Shown one piece after another: positions 41,620 through 49,154 of a stretch of 64,000 bases of DNA. This stretch comes from AC-43 sp963728855. GTDB taxonomy: Bacteria > Actinomycetota > Actinomycetes > Mycobacteriales > Micromonosporaceae. Under the pieces are notes generated by a model. It was not told where the DNA came from. It worked only from the letters and a program-made list of their open reading frames with translations, and did not search any database. A program made the position numbers and the translations under genes. The number at the start of each line of letters is the position of its first letter. Within the stretch, counting starts at the first letter, position 1. The stretch is taken from positions 124,001 through 188,000 of the forward strand of contig CAVSLN010000004.1 of assembly GCA_963728855.1 (NCBI GenBank), written 5' to 3'.

Positions 41620-42819
41620 TCAATGGTCTACCAGTACCTCGTCGAGCGGGCGGCGCGGCATCGGGGCGGCCGGCGGTGCGTACCCGAGCCGCAGGATCAC
41701 CTGGGCGAACCAGCCGGCGCTGGCGTCGCTGTCGAACGTTGACTGGGCGCCGCTCCGACAGGCTACGCGGCTGTCGAACGCTGACTGGGCGCCGCTCCGA
41801 CAGGCTACGCGGCTGTCGAACGCTGACTGGGCGCCGCTCCGACAGGCTACGCGGCTGTCGAACGCTGACTGGGCGCCGCTCCGACAGGCTACGCGGCTGT
41901 CGAACGCTGACTGGGCGCCGCTCCGACAAGCTACGCGGCTGAGCAGCGGGCGCAGCTCCGGTGCCTCCAGCGGCTGCGTCATCGGGCTTACCGCGAGGCC
42001 CCGTACGACCGCGGTGAGCAGCACACGCTCGAGGGCCTGACCGGCCCGCAGCCAGTCGGCCGGCGCGTCGCCGATGGTGCCCAGCACGGCGACGGTGGGT
42101 TCGGCCTCGAAGTGGGCCTGGCGGCGGTGCCGCTCGGGCTGGGTGAGGCCGAAGTCGCGGACCGGTGGCACGTCGTCATCGGGGTCCCGGGGACCGAGGG
42201 CCTGCGCCGGTACCCCGTCTCGCCGCCCGGTGAGGGGCAGCGTCCAGCGGGTCAGCTCGGCCCGGTACCCGGCCTCCGCGCGCCGCCATTCCTCGGCGGT
42301 GCGCACCAGGCCGAGGATCGCCGCCCGGCTGGGCGGGTCGGCCACCTGGAACGTCGCCCTCTCGGCGCTCGCCGCGCCGGTCAGCTCGGCCAGTACCGCG
42401 CCCGGGACCGGCACGCCGGTGAACGGCAGCCGGCAGGTGCGCCGGCGGGGGATGGCCGCGGCCAGCGCCCGTACCGTCGCGTCGGGCGTGGCCGGCGGTC
42501 CGGGCACCAGCCGGGCGACCAGGTCCGGCTCGGGCCCGGGCGGGAGTAGCCGCAGGATCGGCAGCCGGCCGCGGGCGAGGACCGCGATGCGCAGGTTCAG
42601 CAGCGCGGCGCCGACGCTGATCAGCAGCTCCCGGCCGAGCGGGTCGATGACCTCCAGCTGACGGGTACGGTCGGCGAACACGTCCACGCCGCCGGCCCGG
42701 ATCCGGAAGCGCCACGGCTGGCTGTTGTGTACCGACGGCGCGGCGACGGCCGCGTCCAGACAGGCCAGCAGAGCGGCCCGGGACAACCCCGAACGGGGTA
42801 CCGCGATCGGTGTGCTCAT
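41620..42819 (-). CDS. Acg-family nitroreductase with an inserted in-frame tandem repeat
   Basis: 399 aa from ATG 42819 (GGAGCC upstream); family length is about 330, the extra 70 being an insertion. Normal parts: 'VAAPSVHNSQPWRFRIR', 'LLISVGAALLNLRIAVLARGRLP', 'IPRRRTCRLPFTGVPVPGAVL', 'EPTVAVLGTIGDAPADWLRAGQALERVLLTAVVRG', and the C-terminal 'FAQVILRLGYAPPAAP'. Between 'LRPLLS' and 'DASAGWFAQV' come five copies of RVACRSGAQSAFDS (last copy TFDS). Without them the protein reads as a normal family member. Whether the folded enzyme tolerates the loop is unknown. Confidence 0.88.
   Translation of the reverse strand: MSTPIAVPRSGLSRAALLACLDAAVAAPSVHNSQPWRFRIRAGGVDVFADRTRQLEVIDPLGRELLISVGAALLNLRIAVLARGRLPILRLLPPGPEPDLVARLVPGPPATPDATVRALAAAIPRRRTCRLPFTGVPVPGAVLAELTGAASAERATFQVADPPSRAAILGLVRTAEEWRRAEAGYRAELTRWTLPLTGRRDGVPAQALGPRDPDDDVPPVRDFGLTQPERHRRQAHFEAEPTVAVLGTIGDAPADWLRAGQALERVLLTAVVRGLAVSPMTQPLEAPELRPLLSRVACRSGAQSAFDSRVACRSGAQSAFDSRVACRSGAQSAFDSRVACRSGAQSAFDSRVACRSGAQSTFDSDASAGWFAQVILRLGYAPPAAPMPRRPLDEVLVDH
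41729..41938. repeat. five tandem 42-bp repeats inside the nitroreductase gene
   Basis: Units start at 41729, 41771, 41813, 41855 and 41897, each exactly 42 bases and beginning ctgtcgaacg on the plus strand. They are identical except c to t in unit 1 (aacgttgac) and g to a in unit 5 (gacaagctac). Each unit contains the inverted pair CTGTCG...CGACAG, and the same words flank the unit joint, so it can fold into hairpins. 42 being a multiple of 3 keeps the host frame open. Confidence 0.97.
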
Positions 42820-42851
42820 CACGGCTCCTTCCTTTCGACGCGGTACGGCCG

Positions 42852-43277
42852 TCAGGTCCCGTTCGGCTCGATGAGCAGCAGCCGGTCGGTGGCCTCGACC
42901 GCCAGACCCTGCCCGCGCCGGTACGCCGCGGCGGCCCGGACGAAGTCCGGGGTACCGGGCACCAGCAGCCGGGCCCGGCCCTGCCGTACCCGGCCCTTGC
43001 GCCGTACCTGTACCGGTGCCGGCGAGGCGAACCCGCGCCACCACCGCTTGTGTGCCGCGTCGCCGACGAGCACCACCAACCGGTCACCGTCGAGCGCGTA
43101 GAGCACCGGCAGGCAGATCGTGCGGCCGCTTCGCCGGCCCCGGTAGCGCACCTCGCAGATACCGGGGTCGAGCAGCGGGTGCAGCGGGGAGCGCAGCACC
43201 ACCAGTACGGCGCGGTTCAGGACCGGGTGGTGGTGCCGGCCCGGCCGCCGGGTCCGTACGGAGGCGGTCAGCGACAT
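42852..43277 (-). CDS. deazaflavin (F420)-dependent nitroreductase-family protein (DDN-like)
   Basis: 141 aa from ATG 43277 with 'cgggagcgcacc' upstream. A split beta-barrel: 'VLRSPLHPLLDPGICEVRYRGRRSGRTICLPVLYALDGDRLVVLVGDAAHKRWWRGFASPAPVQV' carries the family pattern G-R-x-S-G-x2-x5-P-V. Typical DDN proteins reduce substrates with F420H2. Gaps of 32 and 25 bases to its neighbours put it within the usp operon. Substrate unknown. Confidence 0.8.
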   Translation of the reverse strand: MSLTASVRTRRPGRHHHPVLNRAVLVVLRSPLHPLLDPGICEVRYRGRRSGRTICLPVLYALDGDRLVVLVGDAAHKRWWRGFASPAPVQVRRKGRVRQGRARLLVPGTPDFVRAAAAYRRGQGLAVEATDRLLLIEPNGT

Positions 43278-43302
43278 GGTGCGCTCCCGGGTGGGGGAAG
43301 GG

Positions 43303-43773
43303 TCAGAGGATGCCTGCCGGGATACCGGAGGGCTGCGCTTCGGCGTGCTCGGTACGGGGTACCGGCAGCACGACGACCGGGCACGGCGCGGTGCGGATGC
43401 AGTCCTCGGCGACCGAGCCGACGACCGCGTGGAACAGCCGCCCGTGGCCGTGGCTGCCCAGGACGAGCAGGTCGGCGTCGCGGGCCGCCTCGACCAGGGT
43501 CGGGCCGGCCGCGCCGAGGACGACGGCGGTGGCGACCGACACACGTGGGTCGTCGTTGAGCGCCTTGACGATGGCCTTGCCGAGCATGTCCTCGACGTGC
43601 CGGCGGGCCTCGTCCGGGTTGGTGATCGTGGCGGCGTCCATGCCGGCCCAGCTCCACGCCGCGACGGCCGTGACGCTGCCGCCGCGCGTGGCGGCCTCGT
43701 GGATCGCCCAGCGCAGGGCGCGCTCGCCGCCCTCGGAGCCGTCGACCCCGACGACGATGCGGTACGACTTCAT
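43303..43773 (-). CDS. universal stress protein (single UspA domain)
   Basis: 156 aa from ATG 43773 (GAGGAGG). 'RIVVGVDGSEGGERALRWAIHEA' is the N-terminal strand and 'LLVLGSHGHGRLFHAVVGSVAEDCIRTAPCPVVVLPVP' the ATP-binding G-x2-G-x9-G-S motif. Small ATP-binding stress regulator; mycobacterial DosR targets include many Usps. Twenty-one bases separate it from the two-domain Usp upstream. Confidence 0.92.
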   Translation of the reverse strand: MKSYRIVVGVDGSEGGERALRWAIHEAATRGGSVTAVAAWSWAGMDAATITNPDEARRHVEDMLGKAIVKALNDDPRVSVATAVVLGAAGPTLVEAARDADLLVLGSHGHGRLFHAVVGSVAEDCIRTAPCPVVVLPVPRTEHAEAQPSGIPAGIL

Positions 43774-43794
43774 GGTTCTTCCTCCTCAGTTCTG

Positions 43795-44664
43795 TTACGA
43801 CAGCTGGGTACGGGGGTGGACGACGGCGATGGGCCGGTGCGCGTGCCGTACCATCCCATCGCTGACCGAGCCGAGCAGCAGTCCGGCGAAGCCACCGCGG
43901 CCGCGCGGGCCGACCACGACGAGCTGCGCGTGTGCGCCCTCCTCGATGAGTGTGGCCAACGGGTTCAGGCTGCGCACGGCACGCCGCAGGACGGTCACCT
44001 CGGGGTACTTCTCCTGCCATCCGGCCATCGCCTCGGCGAGCATCCGGTCGGCTTCGTGCTGGGCCTGCGCCGCGTCCCGTGTCTCGGTGGGCGCCCAGGC
44101 GTACACGGCGACCAGCTCGGTACCGCGCGCGGCCGCCTCGTCGAAGGCGAACGCGAGGGCCGCGGTCGAGCCGGCCGAGCCGTCCACCCCGACCACCACG
44201 CCGGAGCCCACGGAGGGCTGCTCGTCGCGGGCCGGCGGGCGCAGGACGACGACCGGGGCGTGCGCGTGCATCGCGACCTGGACACTGACCGAGCCGGCGA
44301 GCAGCTGCTCGAACCGGCCCAGACCCCGCGAGCCGACGACCACCAGAGCGGCCGCTCGGGACTCGTCGACCAGAACGCTGGCCGGAGTACCGGCGGTGAT
44401 CGCCGTGGCGACCACGATGCCGGGGTAACGGCGGCGCAGCTCGTCGGCGGTCTCCCGCAGGACGGCCTGCGCGTCCGTCAGCGGCTCGCCGGTGTCGTAG
44501 GCGGCGATGGGGCTGGTGCCGTACATGATCGGGGGCTGCAGCGCGTGCACGAGGCGCAGCGGCAAGCCCCGGTGGTCGGCTTCCCAGGCACCGTACTCGG
44601 CGGCCGCGCCGGCGTCGGCCGAACCGTCCACGCCGACCACGACGGGAGTATGAACGCTGTTCAT
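43795..44664 (-). CDS. universal stress protein (two UspA domains)
   Basis: 289 aa from ATG 44664 with 'gaaggaggtcgcc' upstream. Domain 1 (1-145): 'PVVVGVDGSADAGAAAEYGAWEA' and 'LVVVGSRGLGRFEQLLAGSVSVQVAMHAHAPVVVLRP'. Domain 2 (155-289): 'GVVVGVDGSAGSTAALAFAFDEAA' and 'LVVVGPRGRGGFAGLLLGSVSDGMVRHAHRPIAVV'. Both keep the nucleotide-binding glycines. First gene of the five-gene minus-strand unit; box 74 bases upstream, shared with the divergent CBS gene. Confidence 0.92.
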   Translation of the reverse strand: MNSVHTPVVVGVDGSADAGAAAEYGAWEADHRGLPLRLVHALQPPIMYGTSPIAAYDTGEPLTDAQAVLRETADELRRRYPGIVVATAITAGTPASVLVDESRAAALVVVGSRGLGRFEQLLAGSVSVQVAMHAHAPVVVLRPPARDEQPSVGSGVVVGVDGSAGSTAALAFAFDEAAARGTELVAVYAWAPTETRDAAQAQHEADRMLAEAMAGWQEKYPEVTVLRRAVRSLNPLATLIEEGAHAQLVVVGPRGRGGFAGLLLGSVSDGMVRHAHRPIAVVHPRTQLS

Positions 44665-44737
44665 GGCGACCTCCTTCGTCGACTTCAGGGTGGTACCTCG
44701 GGCGCCGGCGGCCCAGAGCCACACCGACCGGCCGGCC

Positions 44738-44751
44738 GGGACCTTCGGCAC
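44738..44751. promoter_or_regulatory. DevR/DosR-like box (GGGACCTTCGGCAC)
   Basis: Between usp (start 44664, minus) and the CBS gene (start 44802, plus); 50 bases from the latter. Identical to the GAPDH box. Confidence 0.65.
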
Positions 44752-44801
44752 TGCCACGCCGCGACCGGTCGGGGTGCGCTGGAAGGGTGAAGGAGGGCGT
44801 C

Positions 44802-44919
44802 ATGAAACGGTGGTACGTGAGCGACGTGATGACCCGTGACGTGGTCACCGTGTCCGGGGGTACGGGATACAAGGACATCGCCGACCTGATGGTGCGCCAC
44901 GCGGTGAGCGCCGTTGCGG
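44802..44919 (+). pseudogene. CBS-domain protein truncated by an IS
   Basis: ATG 44802 follows AAGGAGGG. Forty residues remain: 'MKRWYVSDVMTRDVVTVSGGTGYKDIADLMVRHAVSAV', the first half of a CBS domain. The IS starts at about 44920, so the frame continues into IS sequence and stops at 44972. CBS-pair proteins of this type (Hrp1-like) are known members of DosR regulons; an intact one would sense adenylates. Confidence 0.85.
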
Positions 44920-44947
44920 GTGCCGAAACCCTGTCCGTGCAGGTCAA
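44920..44947. repeat. left terminal inverted repeat of the IS
   Basis: Runs inward from gtgccgaaaccctgtccg to gtcaa. About 20 of 28 positions pair with 46131-46159 when the latter is reverse-complemented and a small gap is allowed. Confidence 0.65.
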
Positions 44948-46041
44948 GCAGCATTTTCATACTCGTGGATGATGCCGCCGAGGCGGTCACGTCTACGGAT
45001 GTCGAGGCGCGTGACCGTGGCCAGATCGGTGATCGGTTCCGGCAGCGGGTGCAGGGGTCTGCCGTTCGAGATGCCCCGGTGGGGTCGGTGCGCGTTGTAA
45101 TGCTGCTCGTACTGGTGCAGCGCGTGCAGCAGGTGCGTCTGGTTCCAGATCAACGTGCGGTCCAGCAGCTCGTGGCGGCAGCTCTGGATCCACCGCTCCA
45201 TGATCGCGTTCATGCGCGGCATCCGGACGCCGCTGGGCACGACCCTGATCCCGGTGTCGGCGAGGATCGCGTCGAACGACGCCGGGTACCTGACATCGCG
45301 GTCGCGGATCAGGAAGCGTGCCCGGCATCCCGCGTCCTGGAGGTCCATCGCGAGGTTGCGCACGGCCTGGGTCACCCAGGTGGCGGTGGGGTGCGCGGTC
45401 GCGCCCAGGACCCGGACCCGCCGGGTGGCGTGCTCGATGACGGCGAGGACGTACATCCGGGTGCCGGTGAGCGTTACCGCTTCGAAGAAGTCGGCGGCGA
45501 GGATGGCCTTGGCCTGGGAGCGCAGGAATCCGGCCCAGCTGTGCGAGGTCCGCTCGGGCGCCGGGTCGAGGCCGGCGTCCTTCAGTGTCTCCCAGACCGT
45601 GGACGCCGCGACCTTGATACCCAGGACGAGCAGCTCACCGTGGATGCGCCGGTAGCCCCAGCCACTGTTCTCCCGCGCCAGGCGTAGCACCAGCGCGCGG
45701 ATCGACCGTACCGTCGGTGGCCGACCGACCCGCTTCGGGCGGGAGATGCGAGCATGGCGTGCGGCGATCAGGTCGCGGTGCCAGCGCAGCACGGTCTCGG
45801 GGCGTACCAGTAGCCGGATCTGGCGTAGCACGGTGCGGGGGAGTCGGTGCAGCAGGGCGGCGAGGAAGGCCCGGTCAGCGGGGGTGAACCGGACCTTCTG
45901 GCCGCGCAGTTGCCGTTCGAGAACCATCACCTGGTGTCGGAGAGCGAGGATCTCCGCGTCCTTGGCACGGTCGCTCATCGACAGCAGTCGCAGCATCGCC
46001 AGTGCGTTGGTCACGCCGAGGTAGGCCAGTCGAAGCAGCAT
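44944..46041 (-). CDS. integrase-core (DDE, rve) transposase
   Basis: 365 aa from ATG 46041 (GAGG nine bases before); an ATG at 46083 is an in-frame alternative. An N-terminal helical region 'DAEILALRHQVMVLERQLRGQKVRFTPADRAFLAALL' and 'RPETVLRWHRDLIAARHARIS' precede HTH 'GWGYRRIHGELLVLGIKVAASTVWETLKDAG'. The rve core has D in 'LAADFFEAVTL', D in 'RFLIRDRDVRY' and E in 'MNAIMERWIQSCRHELLDR', with 'HYNAHRPHRGISNGRPL' at the end. The DDE triad is present and the gene looks intact. Confidence 0.92.
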   Translation of the reverse strand: MLLRLAYLGVTNALAMLRLLSMSDRAKDAEILALRHQVMVLERQLRGQKVRFTPADRAFLAALLHRLPRTVLRQIRLLVRPETVLRWHRDLIAARHARISRPKRVGRPPTVRSIRALVLRLARENSGWGYRRIHGELLVLGIKVAASTVWETLKDAGLDPAPERTSHSWAGFLRSQAKAILAADFFEAVTLTGTRMYVLAVIEHATRRVRVLGATAHPTATWVTQAVRNLAMDLQDAGCRARFLIRDRDVRYPASFDAILADTGIRVVPSGVRMPRMNAIMERWIQSCRHELLDRTLIWNQTHLLHALHQYEQHYNAHRPHRGISNGRPLHPLPEPITDLATVTRLDIRRRDRLGGIIHEYENAA

Positions 46042-46130
46042 GAGGCATCCTCGCCCAGTGGCCGTCAGCGATACGACCAGCATGAGAACGTTGATGAGGG
46101 CAAGATCTTGTTGTCGTGGTCAACCCGGCT

Positions 46131-46159
46131 GTGACCAGGGCGGACGGTATTGTCGGCAC
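46131..46159. repeat. right terminal inverted repeat of the IS
   Basis: Reads gtgaccagggcggacggt... to cggcac at the outer end; partner of 44920-44947. It marks the point where CBM6 coding sequence begins. Confidence 0.65.
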
Positions 46160-46507
46160 ACGTCCGATAGCGGCGGTGGGCAGGACGTCGGCGGGATCGC
46201 GGGCGGTGACTGGCTTCGGTACGACAACGTAGACTTCGGCGCCACCCCGGCCACCCAGTTCCATGCCCGGCTCGCCTCCGGCGCCGGGTACGGCATCAGC
46301 GGCCTGGTCGAGGTACGGCTGGACTCGCTGTCTAACACGCCGATCGGCACCCTCGCCATCGCGAACACCGGCGGCTGGCAAGCCTGGCGCACGGTACCGG
46401 CGAACATCAGTGGGGTCAGCGGTACCCACACCGTGTACCTGACGTTCACCAGCGCGCAGCCGGCCGACTACGTCAACATCAACTGGTTCGACTTCGGCCT
46501 CTACTAA
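46160..46507 (+). pseudogene. C-terminal CBM6 carbohydrate-binding module fragment
   Basis: Open from the IS edge to TAA at 46505-46507. Reads 'TSDSGGGQDVGGIAGGDWLRYDNVDFG', 'FHARLASGAGYGISGLVEVRLDSLSNTPIGTLAIANTGGWQAWRTV' and ends 'VNINWFDFGLY'. These are the central and last strands of CBM6 modules that bind xylan or glucan in secreted glycosidases. The catalytic part is absent, removed with whatever lay to its left when the IS rearranged the region. There is no start codon, so it is probably not expressed. Confidence 0.82.
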
Positions 46508-47040
46508 CGATGTGACGTCATGCCCGCCGAGCCGTTACCTCGATGGTGGTGTCTTGACCCGCGCGTCTCATCGTGTGCGGGGATCTCCCGGCGCGGTGAC
46601 CACTTCCGGACGGCGCTTGTCGGCCGTCCTGTTCCAGGACGGCACCACGCCGCTATCGCGGACCGGGACGACACGCCCGCACGGGACTTTGGAAGGTGGC
46701 AGCGGTGAAGTATCCAACAAGTTTGATTTGGCTCAGCGTTGTTAAGGATCCGACGGAGGCACGGATCCGGGACAAAAGGAACCGCGTGCACGCGCGTACC
46801 GTCAGGCAACTACTCGTACGACAGCCCAGGATCCGCCCAGGGCGGGCGGGTCCACCCGAGTCGCCCACGGACCCGGTCGCGGTGCGGCGTGCTCAGCGCG
46901 GCGTCTGCCTGGGTCCCGGCTCCGGCGGCCCGACTGCCCACGCCTCGAATCGCGACGCGCCGGTCAGCGGCGACAGGTGCCCGGACACGGAGCTGAAGGC
47001 ACCACGGCTGGGGTGCTCGGCACGGGGGCTGCACAGCTGC
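46508..47040. other. non-coding stretch between CBM6 fragment and desaturase
   Basis: I see no supported gene. Short open frames lack ribosome binding sites and family resemblance. The segment around 46703-46760 is less GC-rich than its surroundings and includes gtatccaacaagtttgat. It may hold eroded coding sequence of the glycosidase locus. Confidence 0.5.
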
Positions 47041-48087
47041 TCAGGCGCTGCCCGGGTGGCGTAGCGGCGCTCCGGCGGCGTGCAGGTGGCGCAGCGCCTG
47101 CCGGTACGAGTCCACCAGGCCGGCCTCGGTGTACGCCACACCCAGCCGCGCGCAGTAGTCCTGGACGATCGGCCGGGCACGGCGCAGGTTGGCGCTGGGC
47201 ATGCTCGGGAAGAGATGGTGCTCGATCTGATAGTTCAGCCCGCCGAGCAGTACGTTGATCAGGGGCCCGCCCCGGACGTTGCGTGAGGTGAGCACCTGGC
47301 GCCGCAGGAAGTCCGGCTGCTCCCCGTCATCGGTGAGCATCTCCATGCCCTTGTGGTTGGGCGCGAACGTCAAGGCGAGGTACACCCCGAAAACCGCGTT
47401 GTTGATGGCCAGGAAGGCGATGGCCTTGGCCGGCGACAGCACCAGCAGCACGGCGGTCAGGTACGCGGCGAAGTGCAGGAACAGCGACGCGGCCTCCATC
47501 GACCGGTTCCGCAACGACGGCCGGGCCAGCGCCCGCACGCTGTTCACGTGCAGGGTGACCCCCTGCAGCGTGATCAGCGGGAAGAACAGGTATGCCTGCC
47601 AGCCACCGATGACGCGGGCTGCGCCGCGGCTGACCTTCGCCTGCCGCGTCGACCAGACCAGCACGTCCGGCACCACGTCCGGGTCACGCCCTTCATGGTT
47701 GGGGTTCGCGTGGTGGCGGGTGTGCTTGTCCATCCACCAGCCGTAGCTCATACCGATGCCGAGGTTCCCGGCGACCAGGCCGGCGATCTCGCTGCCCCGA
47801 CGGGTGCGGAACACCTGCCGGTGGGCGATGTCGTGCGCGACGAGCGCGAGCTGCGCGGTGGTGACCGCCAGGTACACGGCGACGATCAGCTGGTACCACG
47901 AGTTACCGACGGCGACGAACGCCACCCAGCCCGCGACGTACAGGCTGGCGACCAGCCCGATCCGCGCGAGGTAGTAGCCTGGGCGGCGCTTCATCAGGCC
48001 GGCCGCGACGATGAGCTGGGACAGCCCCGCGAAGTCGCTCCCGCGGGCGGCCGACGGGGTCAGCGTGGCAGTAGGCATGCTCGACAA
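47041..48087 (-). CDS. membrane fatty acid desaturase (front-end/acyl-lipid type)
   Basis: 348 aa from TTG 48087, chosen because GGAG lies six bases before it; ATG 48078 is fifteen bases from the site. Three His boxes bind the di-iron centre: 'ALVAHDIAHRQVF' (HxxxH), 'MDKHTRHHANPNHEGRDPDV' (HxxHH) and 'GLNYQIEHHLFPSMP' (QxxHH), the last with Gln as in front-end desaturases. Hydrophobic helices surround the boxes ('GLVASLYVAGWVAFVAVG', 'AAYLTAVLLVLSPAKAIAFLA'). It introduces a cis double bond with O2 and a reductant. Not linked by operon to its neighbours. Confidence 0.9.
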   Translation of the reverse strand: MSSMPTATLTPSAARGSDFAGLSQLIVAAGLMKRRPGYYLARIGLVASLYVAGWVAFVAVGNSWYQLIVAVYLAVTTAQLALVAHDIAHRQVFRTRRGSEIAGLVAGNLGIGMSYGWWMDKHTRHHANPNHEGRDPDVVPDVLVWSTRQAKVSRGAARVIGGWQAYLFFPLITLQGVTLHVNSVRALARPSLRNRSMEAASLFLHFAAYLTAVLLVLSPAKAIAFLAINNAVFGVYLALTFAPNHKGMEMLTDDGEQPDFLRRQVLTSRNVRGGPLINVLLGGLNYQIEHHLFPSMPSANLRRARPIVQDYCARLGVAYTEAGLVDSYRQALRHLHAAGAPLRHPGSA

Positions 48088-48336
48088 GCTGCTCTCCTTG
48101 GCTGGATGTCGCGCTACCTGGCCAGCTCGCGCGGGTGGTCCCGGCCCGGTCGCGCCGCGGCGGTTACGTCGATGCGGGTGAAGACCGGACGGAGATTCAA
48201 CGTCACACCGACACGCTATGGACCTGACAGCCGACCGGGCGACACGCCCTGGCGCTGACTTGCGGCTAGTACTCAGGTATCGCCCGGCCGCCGCGACCGG
48301 ACCTGCGGGGGTACCGCAGACCTGGCGCGGCCGGTG

Positions 48337-49057
48337 TCAGCCCACGAGTCCGCTTTCGTAGGCGTAGACGACGGCCTGGGTACGGTCGCGAAGCCCCAGC
48401 TTGGTCAGCATGTTGCCGACGTGCGTCTTGACCGTCTGCTCGGCCACCGTCAACTCGCCGGCGATCTCCGCGTTGGACAGCCCGCGGGCGACCAGCCGCA
48501 GCACGTCCAGTTCCCGCGGGGTCAACGTGGCGACCACCTGCGGGCTGGGGCGCTCATGCCGGCGCCGGCGCGCGAAGTCGCCGATCAACCGGCGAGTGAC
48601 CGACGGTGCCAATAGCGCGTCGCCACGTGCCACCACGCGTACGCCGGTGATCAGGTCGGCGCCGGACGCGTCCTTGAGCAGGAAACCGCTGGCGCCGGCG
48701 CTGAGCGCCTCGTACACGTACTCGTCCAGGTCGAAGGTGGTCAGAATCAGCACCTTCGGCCCGGTCGGTACCTGCCCACCGTCCACGTCGGACTCGGTGC
48801 GCGCGGCCGCCCAGGGGCCGAGGCCGGCCGGGGACTGCCCGCCGACGATTTCGGCGGTGGCCGCGAGGCCGTCCAGCACCGGCATGCGTACGTCCATCAC
48901 GACCACATCCGGCGACAGCTCGGCAGCACAGCTCGACGGCGGCCCGCCCGTCGCCGGCCAGGCCGACCACCTCGATGTCGGGCGCGGCCGACAGCAGCGT
49001 GGCCAGGCCGTCGCGGATCATGACCTGGTCGTCGACGACCAGCACTCGGATGGTCAC
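48337..49057 (-). pseudogene. NarL/LuxR-family response regulator, frameshifted in the receiver domain
   Basis: GTG 49057 starts 'MTIRVLVVDDQVMIRDGLATLLSAAPDIEVVGLAGDGRAAVEL', a normal receiver start. Near 48925 one extra base shifts the frame. The other frame resumes 'VVVMDVRMPVLDGLAA' (phospho-Asp) and continues to the receiver Lys 'SGFLLKDASG' and the LuxR-type helix-turn-helix 'LTPRELDVLRLVARGLSNAEIAGELTVAEQTVKTHVGNMLTKLGLRDRTQAVVYAYESGLV'. Apart from the shift all key residues are present, so a sequencing error is quite possible. It pairs with the kinase upstream. It resembles a generic NarL regulator and I do not claim it is DevR. Confidence 0.8.
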
Positions 49058-49154
49058 GTCAGTACCCTATGCGGCCCGCGGCGCGACGGGGCGGCATCAC
49101 CGACGGGCGGCTGAGGCGCTGGGGCCGAGCGTGACGGCGTGACGGCGTAGCAGC

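Larger units (their letters stand above)
44920..46159. mobile_element. IS3/IS481-like insertion sequence with one integrase ORF
   Basis: About 1.24 kb, bounded by imperfect inverted repeats of 28-29 bp (left 44920-44947, right 46131-46159), sharing the blocks CGGCAC at the outer end, then CGGAC and TGACC. The left flank is a CBS gene, the right flank a CBM6 gene, and no target duplication is evident, so the element sits on a rearrangement joint. One transposase ORF on the minus strand fills it. Family call is approximate. Confidence 0.8.

Noticed and set aside
41729..41938. CRISPR array
   Set aside because: The repeats are directly adjacent with no spacers and lie in frame within a coding gene.
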